In this document: positions 1 through 6,907 of the stretch, one piece after another | Layout: each line of letters begins with the position of its first letter | Numbering within the stretch: the first letter of the stretch is position 1 | Assembly (NCBI GenBank): GCA_012735455.1 | Contig: JAAYHG010000307.1 | Coordinates: 1 to 9,343 of the forward strand | Origin: Bacillota bacterium | GTDB taxonomy: Bacteria > Bacillota > DTU030 > DUMP01 | Length of the DNA: 9,343 nt | Direction: 5' to 3' | Made by a program: the position numbers and the translations under genes | Notes under the pieces: model-generated | Told to the model about the DNA's origin: nothing | Database searches by the model: none | Seen by the model: only the letters and a program-made list of their open reading frames with translations

Positions 1-1
1 C

Positions 2-901
2 GCCGTCACAGCAGCTATGGCGCTGGGCGGCTCCACCAACTCCCTACTGCACATTCCAGCGGTCGCTCACGAGTTTGGCATCGAGCTTACGGGCCAGGAC
101 TTTGAAGAGATCAGTAGCCGAACCCCGCACCTGGTAAACGTAAAGCCCTCAGGAAAGTACACGCTCTTTGACTTTGATCTTGCCGGTGGTGTACCAGTGC
201 TGCTAAAAGAACTGGGTGACAAGTATCTTCGGCTGGATGTGGCCACGGTCAACGGCAAGACTTGGCGCGAAATGCTTCCTGTCTACCAGAACCGAAATAC
301 AGATGTTATCACGCCCTTGGCGAGACCACTGCACGAACAGGGGAGCCTGGCCATACTTAAGGGCAGCCTCGCGCCTGAGGGGGCTGCAGTCAAGCAATCG
401 GCCGTGGTACCGGCTATGCAGGTGCACACAGGACCGGCCCGCGTCTTTAATTCCCAAGAAGAGGCCGTGGAGGCCATGCTGGCAGGTAAGATCAAGAAGG
501 GTGATGTGATAGTCATCCGCTATGAAGGGCCTAAAGGTGGTCCCGGTATGCGAGAGCTTCTCTCCTGTACCTCCGTCCTGATGGGGCTGGGCCTGGGTGA
601 CAGCACGGCTTTGGTTACCGACGGGCGCTTCTCGGGCGCTACTCGGGGTCCCTGTGTAGGGCACGTGGCTCCTGAGGCGGCAGCAGGTGGTCCCATTGCC
701 TTGGTCCAGGAAGGGGACTCCATCACCATTGATATCCCAGGCCGCTCCCTCACCCTAAATGTCTCCGAGCAGGAGCTGGAGCGGCGGCGGCGCTCCTGGC
801 AGCCCATTCCCACCAAGGTAGATAGCAAGTATCTCAAACGCTATAGCCAGCTTGTGGACAGCGTTTGGCGCGGAGCTGTACTAAAGGAAAAACCTGAATG
901 A
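2..901 (+). CDS. Dihydroxy-acid dehydratase family protein (IlvD/Edd), C-terminal part, 5' truncated by window edge
   Basis: The reading frame is open from base 2 and its start lies upstream, so only about 299 residues are seen of a family usually near 550-570 residues. Members remove water from 2,3-dihydroxy acids or sugar acids to give 2-oxo acids, using an iron-sulfur cluster; the N-terminal cluster cysteines are outside the window. Visible family signatures are ALGGSTN near the left edge, TPHLVNVKPSGKY, AGGVP, the KGGPGMRELLS segment, TDGRFSG (620-640) followed by TRGPCVGHVAPEAAAGGPIA, and the C-terminal Y..LV....RGAVL tail. The usual SPTS stretch reads SCTS here, but the serine that the family uses as base appears kept. 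The sequence resembles IlvD more than Edd, yet no other branched-chain amino acid gene is visible. A catabolic dihydroxy-acid or sugar-acid role is therefore possible (inference). Confidence 0.93.
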   Translation, partial: AVTAAMALGGSTNSLLHIPAVAHEFGIELTGQDFEEISSRTPHLVNVKPSGKYTLFDFDLAGGVPVLLKELGDKYLRLDVATVNGKTWREMLPVYQNRNTDVITPLARPLHEQGSLAILKGSLAPEGAAVKQSAVVPAMQVHTGPARVFNSQEEAVEAMLAGKIKKGDVIVIRYEGPKGGPGMRELLSCTSVLMGLGLGDSTALVTDGRFSGATRGPCVGHVAPEAAAGGPIALVQEGDSITIDIPGRSLTLNVSEQELERRRRSWQPIPTKVDSKYLKRYSQLVDSVWRGAVLKEKPE

Positions 902-925
902 AATCTATTATAAGTGAAGTGTTGA

Positions 926-960
926 TGGGCAGGACTGTACCCGGGGTGTGGTCCTGCCCA
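926..960 (+). terminator. Strong hairpin after the dehydratase gene (terminator or processing hairpin)
   Basis: TGGGCAGGAC (926-935) is perfectly complementary to GTCCTGCCCA (951-960), with a 15-base loop. It lies 25 bases after the dehydratase stop. No T tract follows, so it is not a classical intrinsic terminator. It may cause partial termination or stabilise the 3' end of a processed mRNA. Confidence 0.55.
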
Positions 961-983
961 ATGAATAACCCTGGCACCAATAA

Positions 984-999
984 GCTTCCTGCCGGAAGC
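984..999 (+). promoter_or_regulatory. Short hairpin directly before the SDR ribosome binding site
   Basis: GCTTCC (984-989) and GGAAGC (994-999) form a perfect 6-bp stem around the tetraloop TGCC. The stem ends three bases before the G-rich Shine-Dalgarno stretch at 1003-1008 of the downstream gene, so it could influence translation initiation or define the mRNA 5' region. This is a structural observation only; no known riboswitch class is recognised. Confidence 0.4.
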
Positions 1000-1015
1000 A
1001 GAGGGGGGATAGAAC

Positions 1016-1771
1016 TTGGATCTTGGCTTAAGGGATAAAGTTGTGGTTGTTACCGGAGGCGCCAGCGGACTTGGTCGCGCTATGGTGGAAGGGTTTGCCG
1101 ACGAGGGTGCGAAGGTTGTAATTGCCGATATTAACATGGAGGCCGGAGAGGAAGTAGCGAAACGGCTTTCCGCCGGGGGTGCTTGTGTCAGAGCACTATG
1201 GCTGGATGTGCGCTACCAAGAAAGTATTGACGCAATGGTAGAGGCAGTACTTAGAGAATTTGGCCGCATTGATGTCCTCTGTAATAATGCCGGGGTGAAT
1301 GTGCGCAAGCAGGCACTGGATGTTACCCGAATAGACTGGGACACAGTGATGGACGTCAACCTCAAGGGTATGTTCTTCACTGCCCAGGCAGTAGGCCGGG
1401 TAATGGTTCGTCAAGGTCGCGGAAAGATCATCAATACGGCCTCAGTTTCGGCGGTGTTAGGGCATCCCGAGCGAGCTATTTATGCCAGCGCCAAGGGCGG
1501 CGTGCTTATCCTGACTAAGGTCTTGGCCAACGAATGGGCTAAGTTCGGTATAAATGTAAACGCCATAGGTCCTGGTTTTGTGCGCACACCTCTTACGGAG
1601 GCCCTGATTGATACACCTGGTGTAGAAGAGAATATGGTAGCACGAATTCCGCTGGGCCGGGTTGGACGTACAGCCGATATTGTGGGAGCAGTCCTTTTTC
1701 TTGCTTCTTGTCAGGCCGACTATATTACAGGCCAGTTGTTGTTGATAGATGGAGGACGCACTGTAGACTAA
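1016..1771 (+). CDS. Short-chain dehydrogenase/reductase (classical SDR), NAD-dependent
   Basis: This is a complete 251-residue classical SDR, the normal length for FabG-like enzymes. In order it shows the nucleotide-binding glycine motif TGGASGLG (13-20), Asp38 at the end of the second beta strand (favouring NAD over NADP), NNAG (90-93), Asn115, Ser143, and the catalytic YASAK (Tyr156, Lys160), with the usual 13-residue spacing from Ser to Tyr. GPGFVRTP near 185-192 and the C-terminal IDGG are also typical. It should oxidise or reduce a hydroxyl/keto group on a small substrate, which cannot be named from sequence. The start is a TTG at 1016, chosen because a run of six G (1003-1008) sits 7 bases upstream and because it leaves the normal SDR N-terminus. 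The next gene follows after 21 bases, suggesting one transcript. Confidence 0.93.
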   Translation: MDLGLRDKVVVVTGGASGLGRAMVEGFADEGAKVVIADINMEAGEEVAKRLSAGGACVRALWLDVRYQESIDAMVEAVLREFGRIDVLCNNAGVNVRKQALDVTRIDWDTVMDVNLKGMFFTAQAVGRVMVRQGRGKIINTASVSAVLGHPERAIYASAKGGVLILTKVLANEWAKFGINVNAIGPGFVRTPLTEALIDTPGVEENMVARIPLGRVGRTADIVGAVLFLASCQADYITGQLLLIDGGRTVD

Positions 1772-1792
1772 GAAGGAGGAAGAGATACTCAA

Positions 1793-2761
1793 GTGAGCAA
1801 GGTACTTATCCATGAACCCATTGTGCAGGAAGGACTTGATGTTTTGCTGGCGGCAGGCCATACGCCGGTGCCAAAGGATGAGCTGCAGGTTGAAGACTGT
1901 CAGGAGATCGAAGGTTTTATAGCCCGTAGCTCGCCGGTTACCGCCGAGTACCTCTGCCAGTTCCCCAACCTTAAGGTAATAGCCCGCCACGGAGTGGGTG
2001 TTAATAACATAGATATTGAGTACGCCACCCGGCACGGTATTATTGTGGCCAATGCTCCGTATTCTAACGTGATATCGGTGGCTGAGCACGTCTTTGGCAT
2101 GATGTTGTATCTGGCTCGAGAGTTCCCACTGGCTGATGAGTTGGTGCGCAGCGGCCGTTTTCGGGAACGCGACCAGCACCTCCTTTCGGAGCTTAAAGGC
2201 AAGACCTTGGGTGTGGTGGGGTTCGGCAAGATCGGACGCCAGGTGACAGCCATAGCCAAGAATGGTTTTGACATGAAGGTGCTGGTTTACGATTCCGTGG
2301 TAACAGTTGAGGACGAAGACATAACCCAGGTGGCATCTTTGGAAGAGCTGCTGCCGCAGGTGGACTATCTCACGCTGCATGTGCCTTACATCAAGTCTAC
2401 GGCCAATCTCATCAATGCCAGGACCCTCTCGCTTATGAAACCCAGCGCTGTGCTTATTAACTGCGCCCGGGGCGAGGTAGTGGACATGGATGCCCTTTAT
2501 GAGGCCCTAAACTCAGGCAAGCTCAAGGCCGCGGGTATAGACGTTTTCCCAGGGGAGTACCCAGATCTGAAGCACCCCATCTTTGGCCTGAAAAACGTCC
2601 TTTTTACACCGCACCACGCTGCCCTCACCCACGAGGCCATGATCCGCATGGCCACCGGTGCTGCCGAAGCGGTGGTGGCTGTACTGGCAGGCACGCGGCC
2701 GGAGTCGGTAGTCAATCCAGAGGTGCTCCAAAACGCAATGGAGTACTCCAAGGCCCGCTGA
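1793..2761 (+). CDS. D-isomer-specific 2-hydroxyacid dehydrogenase (phosphoglycerate-dehydrogenase-like)
   Basis: The 322-residue product interconverts a 2-oxo acid and a 2-hydroxy acid with NAD(H). Seen in order are the substrate-domain motif ARHGVGVNNID (64-74), the Rossmann loop GFGKIG (143-148) with Asp167 after the second strand (NAD preference), catalytic Arg226 in NCARGE, Glu255 in DVFPGE, and the catalytic His274 in TPHHAALT. It lacks the C-terminal ACT domain of many serine-pathway SerA proteins, so a catabolic 2-hydroxyacid role is as likely as 3-phosphoglycerate oxidation. The start is GTG at 1793. An AAGGAGG at 1773-1779 precedes it by 13 bases, somewhat long, but no better in-frame start is visible. 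It lies 21 bases after the SDR and is followed by a hairpin at 2767. Confidence 0.92.
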   Translation: MSKVLIHEPIVQEGLDVLLAAGHTPVPKDELQVEDCQEIEGFIARSSPVTAEYLCQFPNLKVIARHGVGVNNIDIEYATRHGIIVANAPYSNVISVAEHVFGMMLYLAREFPLADELVRSGRFRERDQHLLSELKGKTLGVVGFGKIGRQVTAIAKNGFDMKVLVYDSVVTVEDEDITQVASLEELLPQVDYLTLHVPYIKSTANLINARTLSLMKPSAVLINCARGEVVDMDALYEALNSGKLKAAGIDVFPGEYPDLKHPIFGLKNVLFTPHHAALTHEAMIRMATGAAEAVVAVLAGTRPESVVNPEVLQNAMEYSKAR

Positions 2762-2766
2762 TATTC

Positions 2767-2790
2767 GCCGAGCGGGGTATCCCTGCTGGC
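2767..2790 (+). terminator. Hairpin immediately after the 2-hydroxyacid dehydrogenase gene
   Basis: Starting 5 bases after the stop codon, GCC plus AGCGGGG (2767-2777, with one bulged G at 2770) pairs with CCCTGCTGGC (2781-2790) around a TAT loop, including one G-U pair. The downstream bases TTCTGGGTCGTTCTT are only moderately T-rich. It is probably a weak terminator or a 3'-end stabiliser. Confidence 0.5.
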
Positions 2791-2852
2791 TTCTGGGTCG
2801 TTCTTACAGGAGACCGTGTCCGCACCGGCTGTCGATTGCCCGGCGCCATTGC

Positions 2853-2893
2853 GAGGAGCAGCGCCCCGTCGAGTGGCTCCTCTTGCTTTCTTT
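2853..2893 (+). terminator. Terminator-like hairpin in the leader of the condensing enzyme gene (possible attenuator)
   Basis: GAGGAGC (2853-2859) pairs perfectly with GCTCCTC (2876-2882) and is followed directly by the T-rich TTGCTTTCTTT (2883-2893). That is the form of an intrinsic terminator. It ends only 38 bases before the ATG of the next gene, leaving little room for a separate promoter, so it may act as a transcription attenuator. An alternative stem GGCGC (2842-2846) with GCGCC (2861-2865) would loop out the left arm of this hairpin and could oppose it (inference). No T-box sequence or leader peptide is seen. Confidence 0.5.
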
Positions 2894-2931
2894 CGGGTAT
2901 GGAGATGGAGATTAAGAAGGAGGGTATCAAC

Positions 2932-4125
2932 ATGACATATTACCGTAGCCAAGATTGGTGGACCAGCCCGTATAACGTGGATCACGTTCGCGCCACCGCT
3001 ATCCCACCCCGGATTCAGATTCACGACGCGACCCTGCGCGATGGCGAACAGACTCCCGGTGTTGTCTTTACTCCCGAGGAAAAGGTAAGGATTGCCCAGA
3101 TCCTGGACGGACTTGGAGTCCAGAGGATAGAGGCCGGTATGCCAGCGGTCTCAGAGGCTGATGCCGCTGCCATGAAGGCCATTGCCGACCTCGGGCTGAA
3201 GAGTCAGATCTTTTCCTTTGCCCGCGCTATGGAAAAAGATATTCTCTTAGCTAAAGAGTGTGGCGCTCACGGCGTGGTAATTGAGGTGCCCATTGGCAAA
3301 CCCAAACTTGATTACCAGTTCCGCTGGACCTGGCGCGATGTGGCCAAACGCAGCGCCGACGCGGTGCAGGCAGCCAAGGAGGCGGGGCTATACGCTGTCC
3401 TCTTCCCTTACGACACCACCCGTGCCGAGTGGGATGACCTGGAGAATCTACTAGGGACGGTTCTTGAGCAGACCCGGCCTGACTCTGTAGGTGTTATCGA
3501 TACCGTCGGCTGTGTGCTTCCCGCGGCTATGGCTACCCTGGTGCGGAGGGTTAAGAACTTCACCGGCCTTCCTGTAGAGGTGCACTCCCATAACGATCTG
3601 GGTCTAGCTTTGGCTAACTCACTTTCCGCCATGGAAGCCGGGGCGGAGGTTATCCACACCTGCATCAACGGTTTGGGTGAACGTACCGGAAACACATCCC
3701 TTTTCGAGGTCTTTGTGGCGCTTAGAACTATGTACGGCATTGATTTTGGTGCTGACTTGAGCCAGCTGAAGAGCCTGGCCGAGGAAGTAGCCTCCCTGTC
3801 CCGGGTGCCCATTATGGGCAATGCTCCTGTGGTGGGGGACCATATCTTCACGCGCGAGTCCGGCATCGGTATTGAGATGCTCAAGGAGGCCCCGTTGGCC
3901 ATGTTTTCTTTGAATCCGGCCTTTGTGGGTCAAGAGGCCAAGATAGTGCTGGGTAAAAAGAGTGGTCTCAATTCAATTCGTGTCAAGCTGGCGGAACTAG
4001 GTGTCGAGGCAACAGAAGAACAGGAACGTGAGATTCTTAGACAGGTTAAAGAGTATGGGGTAGCTAACAAGAGCACAGTCAGCAGGGATGTCTTTGTCTC
4101 GTTGGTACAAGAGGTTCTAGGTTAG
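2932..4125 (+). CDS. Homocitrate synthase / 2-isopropylmalate synthase-like condensing enzyme (DRE-TIM family)
   Basis: The 397-residue product belongs to the acetyl-CoA-dependent Claisen condensing enzymes, which join acetyl-CoA to a 2-oxo acid. Motifs seen are HDATLRDGEQTPG (31-43, with catalytic Arg36 and metal-binding Asp37), the metal-binding HSHNDLGLALANS (218-230), NGLGERTGN (246-254), and GKKSG (341-345) in the accessory region. The length fits NifV-type homocitrate or citramalate synthases; it is too short for a LeuA with its roughly 120-residue leucine-binding domain. The 2-oxo-acid specificity cannot be read from the sequence, so no symbol is given. ATG 2932 is preferred because AAGGAGG (2917-2923) lies 8 bases before it; an in-frame extension to 2836 would run through the upstream hairpin. 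A leader hairpin suggests attenuation. Confidence 0.9.
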   Translation: MTYYRSQDWWTSPYNVDHVRATAIPPRIQIHDATLRDGEQTPGVVFTPEEKVRIAQILDGLGVQRIEAGMPAVSEADAAAMKAIADLGLKSQIFSFARAMEKDILLAKECGAHGVVIEVPIGKPKLDYQFRWTWRDVAKRSADAVQAAKEAGLYAVLFPYDTTRAEWDDLENLLGTVLEQTRPDSVGVIDTVGCVLPAAMATLVRRVKNFTGLPVEVHSHNDLGLALANSLSAMEAGAEVIHTCINGLGERTGNTSLFEVFVALRTMYGIDFGADLSQLKSLAEEVASLSRVPIMGNAPVVGDHIFTRESGIGIEMLKEAPLAMFSLNPAFVGQEAKIVLGKKSGLNSIRVKLAELGVEATEEQEREILRQVKEYGVANKSTVSRDVFVSLVQEVLG

Positions 4126-4205
4126 AAGAGTATACGTCAAAGGAGAGCATAAGTAAAACCCCGTTAGAATGACTAGCTGAGTGGATCGGAGTGGGTAAGA
4201 GGAGT

Positions 4206-4217
4206 TTGGGCGCCCAA
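4206..4217. promoter_or_regulatory. Perfect 12-bp palindrome upstream of the FMN dehydrogenase gene
   Basis: TTGGGCGCCCAA is its own reverse complement and lies 82 bases before the start codon at 4300. With the second palindrome at 4232 it could be a protein-binding operator for the hydroxyacid dehydrogenase-symporter pair. No regulator can be assigned to it, and no clear promoter boxes were found nearby. Confidence 0.3.
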
Positions 4218-4231
4218 GCAAGAAGTCTATA

Positions 4232-4242
4232 GCGGTAACCGC
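4232..4242. promoter_or_regulatory. Compact inverted repeat upstream of the FMN dehydrogenase gene
   Basis: GCGGT and ACCGC are perfect inverted repeats separated by a single A. The element is 14 bases downstream of the 12-bp palindrome and 57 bases before the start codon at 4300. It is a candidate operator half of a two-site arrangement; function is unproven. Confidence 0.25.
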
Positions 4243-4299
4243 GGCGGGCGGAACGGAAAGCAGCAAAATTGGCAGATAGAATGGGAGGAGAGGTATCGG

Positions 4300-5325
4300 A
4301 TGAACTTGGCAGAAGTTCGGGCTGCCGCCAAGGAAAAACTCAAGGGAAGTTGTAGGCTCTGTCCTGTCTGCGACGGCAGGGCCTGTGCTGGAGAGGTTCC
4401 TGGCATGGGCGGCATTGGCACGGGTGCCTCCTTCATAGCCAATGTGGAGGCGCTGCGCCGCCGCAAACTTAATCTGCGCACCCTACACGATGTGGTGGAG
4501 CCGGACACAACAGCGGATCTCTTCGGTAGGAAGCTGGCAGCCCCGATCTTAGGCGCGCCCATGGCCGGAACCAAGCCTAACATAAAGGGCGTTATCAGCG
4601 ACTATGATATTACCAAGGCTGTGGTTAAGGGCTGTCGTTTGGCAGGCACGGCGGGTATGTCTGGTGACACCGGCAAGGTGGGTCTTCAAGTGCTCCAAGA
4701 AGAGGAAGGCCACGGATTTTTCATCTTTAAGCCACGAGAACAGGAAAAGATAATCAGATGGGCCCAGTCCGCGGCGGAAGTTGGTGCCATTGGATTCGGC
4801 ATCGATGTGGACGGGGCTGGCCTTATTAATATGCGCCTTCTCGGAATGTTCGTGGAGCCGAAGACAGGGGCCAAACTCAAGGAACTCGTGGCCAATATCA
4901 ACCTACCCTTTATCGTCAAGGGTATCATGACGCCAGACGAGGCCGAGATTGCAGCTGACGCTGGGGCCAGCGCCATTGTGGTATCAAACCACGGTGGACG
5001 CGTATTGGATTCTACTCCTGGTGCTGCCGATGTGCTACCAGCCATTGCTGCTCGGGTGAAGGGACGCATCACTATTATGGCCGATGGCGGCGTCAGAAGT
5101 GGCAGTGATGTCTTGAAACTCCTCGCACTGGGCGCGGACCACGTCCTTGTAGGTAGACCGCTGCTGCAGGCCGCTGTAGGGGGCGGCGCTGAAGGTGTAA
5201 AACTAGCAGTAGAAAAAATGATCTCGGAACTCAAGGTGGCCATGATCCTTACCGGAACCGCTAACCTGGCCGCAGTATCGCCTCGAGTTCTCTGGCAAAG
5301 CGAGGAGGCTGCAGAGTTAAAGTGA
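4300..5325 (+). CDS. FMN-dependent alpha-hydroxyacid dehydrogenase/oxidase family protein with N-terminal four-Cys motif
   Basis: The 341-residue product is a TIM-barrel enzyme of the lactate/glycolate oxidase family, which oxidises a 2-hydroxy acid to a 2-oxo acid through FMN. Family residues are seen: Lys207 in FIVKG, SNHGGR (229-234) with catalytic His231 and substrate-binding Arg234, the phosphate-binding DGGVRSGSD (262-270), and GRP (285-287). The N-terminus is unusual: Cys18, 21, 24 and 29 form CxxCxxCxxxxC followed by GEVPGMGGIGTG. That spacing would suit an iron-sulfur cluster or another metal site, so electrons may go to a protein or carrier rather than oxygen (inference). A GGAGG at 4284-4288 precedes ATG 4300 by 11 bases. 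Its stop overlaps the symporter start by 4 bases, implying coupled expression and a shared substrate. A type 2 isopentenyl diphosphate isomerase is less likely because the SNHGGR catalytic motif is present. Confidence 0.9.
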   Translation: MNLAEVRAAAKEKLKGSCRLCPVCDGRACAGEVPGMGGIGTGASFIANVEALRRRKLNLRTLHDVVEPDTTADLFGRKLAAPILGAPMAGTKPNIKGVISDYDITKAVVKGCRLAGTAGMSGDTGKVGLQVLQEEEGHGFFIFKPREQEKIIRWAQSAAEVGAIGFGIDVDGAGLINMRLLGMFVEPKTGAKLKELVANINLPFIVKGIMTPDEAEIAADAGASAIVVSNHGGRVLDSTPGAADVLPAIAARVKGRITIMADGGVRSGSDVLKLLALGADHVLVGRPLLQAAVGGGAEGVKLAVEKMISELKVAMILTGTANLAAVSPRVLWQSEEAAELK

Positions 5326-6596
5326 TTGAACTTACGGCTGGGCACCTGGTAGGCATTGCGGTAACACTGGCCGTGGTCTCTGCGGTAGGGGTCTACTCTG
5401 GTCGCATGATTAAGACAGCCAGTGATTTTGCTGTGGGTGGACGCAAGGCTGGCCCGGTGCTGGTGGCAGCCACTATTATGGGAACTCTGGTGGGCGGTGC
5501 TTCCACCATCGGCACCGCTCAACTGGCCTTTCGTTATGGCTTTTCCGCTTGGTGGTTTACCTTAGGCGGTGGTATTGGTTGCTTGGTTCTAGCCCTGAGC
5601 CTGGCTGGCCCTCTGCGAGCGGCCGAGCGCGAGACGGTACCCGAGCTCTTGGGTGGAGCATACGGCGACTCAGCTGCGGTAACAGCCAGTCTCTTTTCCT
5701 CTTTTGGCACCTTTCTCAATCTGGTGGCCCAGGTGCTGGCAGCGGTAGCACTGCTAACGTCCATGCTAAGTATGTCCGATTGGTTGGCCGCAGTATTAGC
5801 AGTACTGCTCATTATAGCCTATGTGGTTTTTGGCGGTGTCTGGGGGGCAAGCTTGGTTGGTCTAACTAAACTGATCTTTTTGTACGGTATCTTGGCCGTT
5901 ACGGGACCACTTGCTTACTCGTTGGTGGGCGGGTGGCAGGGACTTCATGGAGCACTGCCGTCCTATCCCTGGTTTAGCCTGTTTGGACGTGGTCTTCAGG
6001 TAGATTTGGCGGCAGGATTTTCCCTCCTGGTGGGGGTGCTATCTACGCAAACCTATGTGCAGGCGATTTTCTCGGGCCGTGATGCTGCGGCGGCCAGGAA
6101 GGGTGCCCTTTTGGCGGCGTTCCTTATTCCGCCTGCTGGGATACCAGGGATCTTGATTGGCCTTTACATGCGTCTCAACTTCCCTAACCTGGATCCGGGG
6201 CAGGCCTTCCCAGTATTTGTGCTTAAGTTTCTACCGCCCTGGCTGGCCGGGGTAGCTCTTGCAACGCTGCTGGTGGCGGTGGTTGGCACGGGGGCAGGGC
6301 TGGCGCTGGGTATCAGCACCATGCTAGCCCGGGATATTTATGGGAGATACTTTGGTCAGACGGCGTCTCCTGCCCAGAAACTGTTGGTGTCACGTCTTGT
6401 GATTATCGCCGTGGCCGGTGCCAGCCTGGTCATTGTTCTCAGTGGAAACCTCAAGAGCTTGATCCTGGAATGGACGTACCTATCCATGGGACTGAGGGGA
6501 GCCACGGTGTGCCTGCCCTTGGTTGCGGCCCTCTTCTTCCGCGAGCGGATTCTGCCCCAGGCAGGCCGCTGGGCCATTATCCTGGGGCCTGTGTGA
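5322..6596 (+). CDS. Sodium:solute symporter (SSS family), C-terminus cut by a frameshift
   Basis: This membrane protein starts at GTG 5322 inside the stop region of the FMN dehydrogenase gene (GTGA overlap). It reads 424 residues to a TGA at 6594. Hydrophobic stretches near residues 6-26, 44-66, 73-96, 117-145, 150-170, 180-200, 225-250, 262-285, 305-330, 355-375 and 385-408 fit the roughly 13-helix fold of sodium-coupled organic-acid, proline or sugar symporters. The segment GTLVGGASTIGTAQ in the second helix is typical. The reading frame stops inside a hydrophobic helix, and the missing end continues in another frame to 6733. Restoring one base in the G run at 6584-6587 gives 470 residues, a normal family length. 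Coupling to the hydroxyacid enzyme suggests uptake of a hydroxy acid or related carboxylate (inference). Confidence 0.88.
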   Translation: MIELTAGHLVGIAVTLAVVSAVGVYSGRMIKTASDFAVGGRKAGPVLVAATIMGTLVGGASTIGTAQLAFRYGFSAWWFTLGGGIGCLVLALSLAGPLRAAERETVPELLGGAYGDSAAVTASLFSSFGTFLNLVAQVLAAVALLTSMLSMSDWLAAVLAVLLIIAYVVFGGVWGASLVGLTKLIFLYGILAVTGPLAYSLVGGWQGLHGALPSYPWFSLFGRGLQVDLAAGFSLLVGVLSTQTYVQAIFSGRDAAAARKGALLAAFLIPPAGIPGILIGLYMRLNFPNLDPGQAFPVFVLKFLPPWLAGVALATLLVAVVGTGAGLALGISTMLARDIYGRYFGQTASPAQKLLVSRLVIIAVAGASLVIVLSGNLKSLILEWTYLSMGLRGATVCLPLVAALFFRERILPQAGRWAIILGPV

Positions 6597-6733
6597 CGGC
6601 GCTGCTGTGGAAGGTCATCGGGGCACCGACCGATCCCCTTTATCCAGGATTGCTTGTCAGTTTCCTTACCCTGGCAGTGGGTTTTGTACTGGCCCCAAGG
6701 GCTGCTAGCGCCACCTCATCGGAAAGCAGGTAA
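6588..6733 (+). pseudogene. Out-of-frame 3' end of the sodium:solute symporter gene
   Basis: After the G run at 6584-6587 the symporter coding sequence continues in the frame offset by one base. It runs through ACVTALLWKVIGAP, a last hydrophobic helix (PGLLVSFLTLAVGFVLAP) and a short polar tail ending SSESR, with its stop at 6731-6733. Adding one G to the run would join it seamlessly as ..IILGACVTALL.. and supply the last one to two transmembrane helices. Either the gene is broken, or the base is a homopolymer sequencing error, or the ribosome slips here; the sequence alone cannot decide. Confidence 0.8.
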
Positions 6734-6815
6734 GACCTCTATGGTTAGTCCCTATGGTATAACCGTTTTCTTGTGTTAACTAGGTTGTGAAAGGCTGCCA
6801 AAAAGCGAGGATAAC

Positions 6816-6881
6816 ATAAAGGGCGGCAGCGCCGAGCAGACGTACTTATAGGTACGGGCACCGGACGCTGTCGCCCTTTAT
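6816..6881. terminator. Long 16-bp hairpin between converging operons, probable bidirectional terminator
   Basis: The arm at 6816-6831 (ATAAAGGGCGGCAGCG) pairs along all 16 positions with 6866-6881, the only non-Watson-Crick pair being one G-U on the plus-strand RNA. The 34-base loop holds a nested hairpin, CGTAC (6841-6845) with GTACG (6852-6856). It lies between the symporter end at 6733 and the CoA-transferase end at 6908. The A-rich left side and T-rich right side of the stem suit termination in both directions, although no clean T tract follows. Looser 8-base complements at 6757-6764 and 6887-6894 enclose it. Confidence 0.65.
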
Positions 6882-6907
6882 AGTTGGGTTATACTCCAAA
6901 AATGTCC

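Noticed and set aside
1457..2380. 307-codon open frame on the minus strand
   Set aside because: It is antisense to two well-supported dehydrogenase genes, with no recognisable domain and a composition typical of a shadow frame.
2762..2931. T-box or other named riboswitch before the condensing enzyme
   Set aside because: The conserved T-box sequence and other known riboswitch cores were not found; only generic hairpins are visible.
2836..4125. Extended start (TTG 2836) for the condensing enzyme
   Set aside because: The extension crosses the terminator-like hairpin and has no ribosome binding site; ATG 2932 has AAGGAGG at 8 bases.
4686..5522. 278-codon open frame on the minus strand
   Set aside because: It is antisense to the FMN dehydrogenase and symporter, Ser/Pro/Ala-rich as expected from reversed high-GC coding sequence, with no motif.
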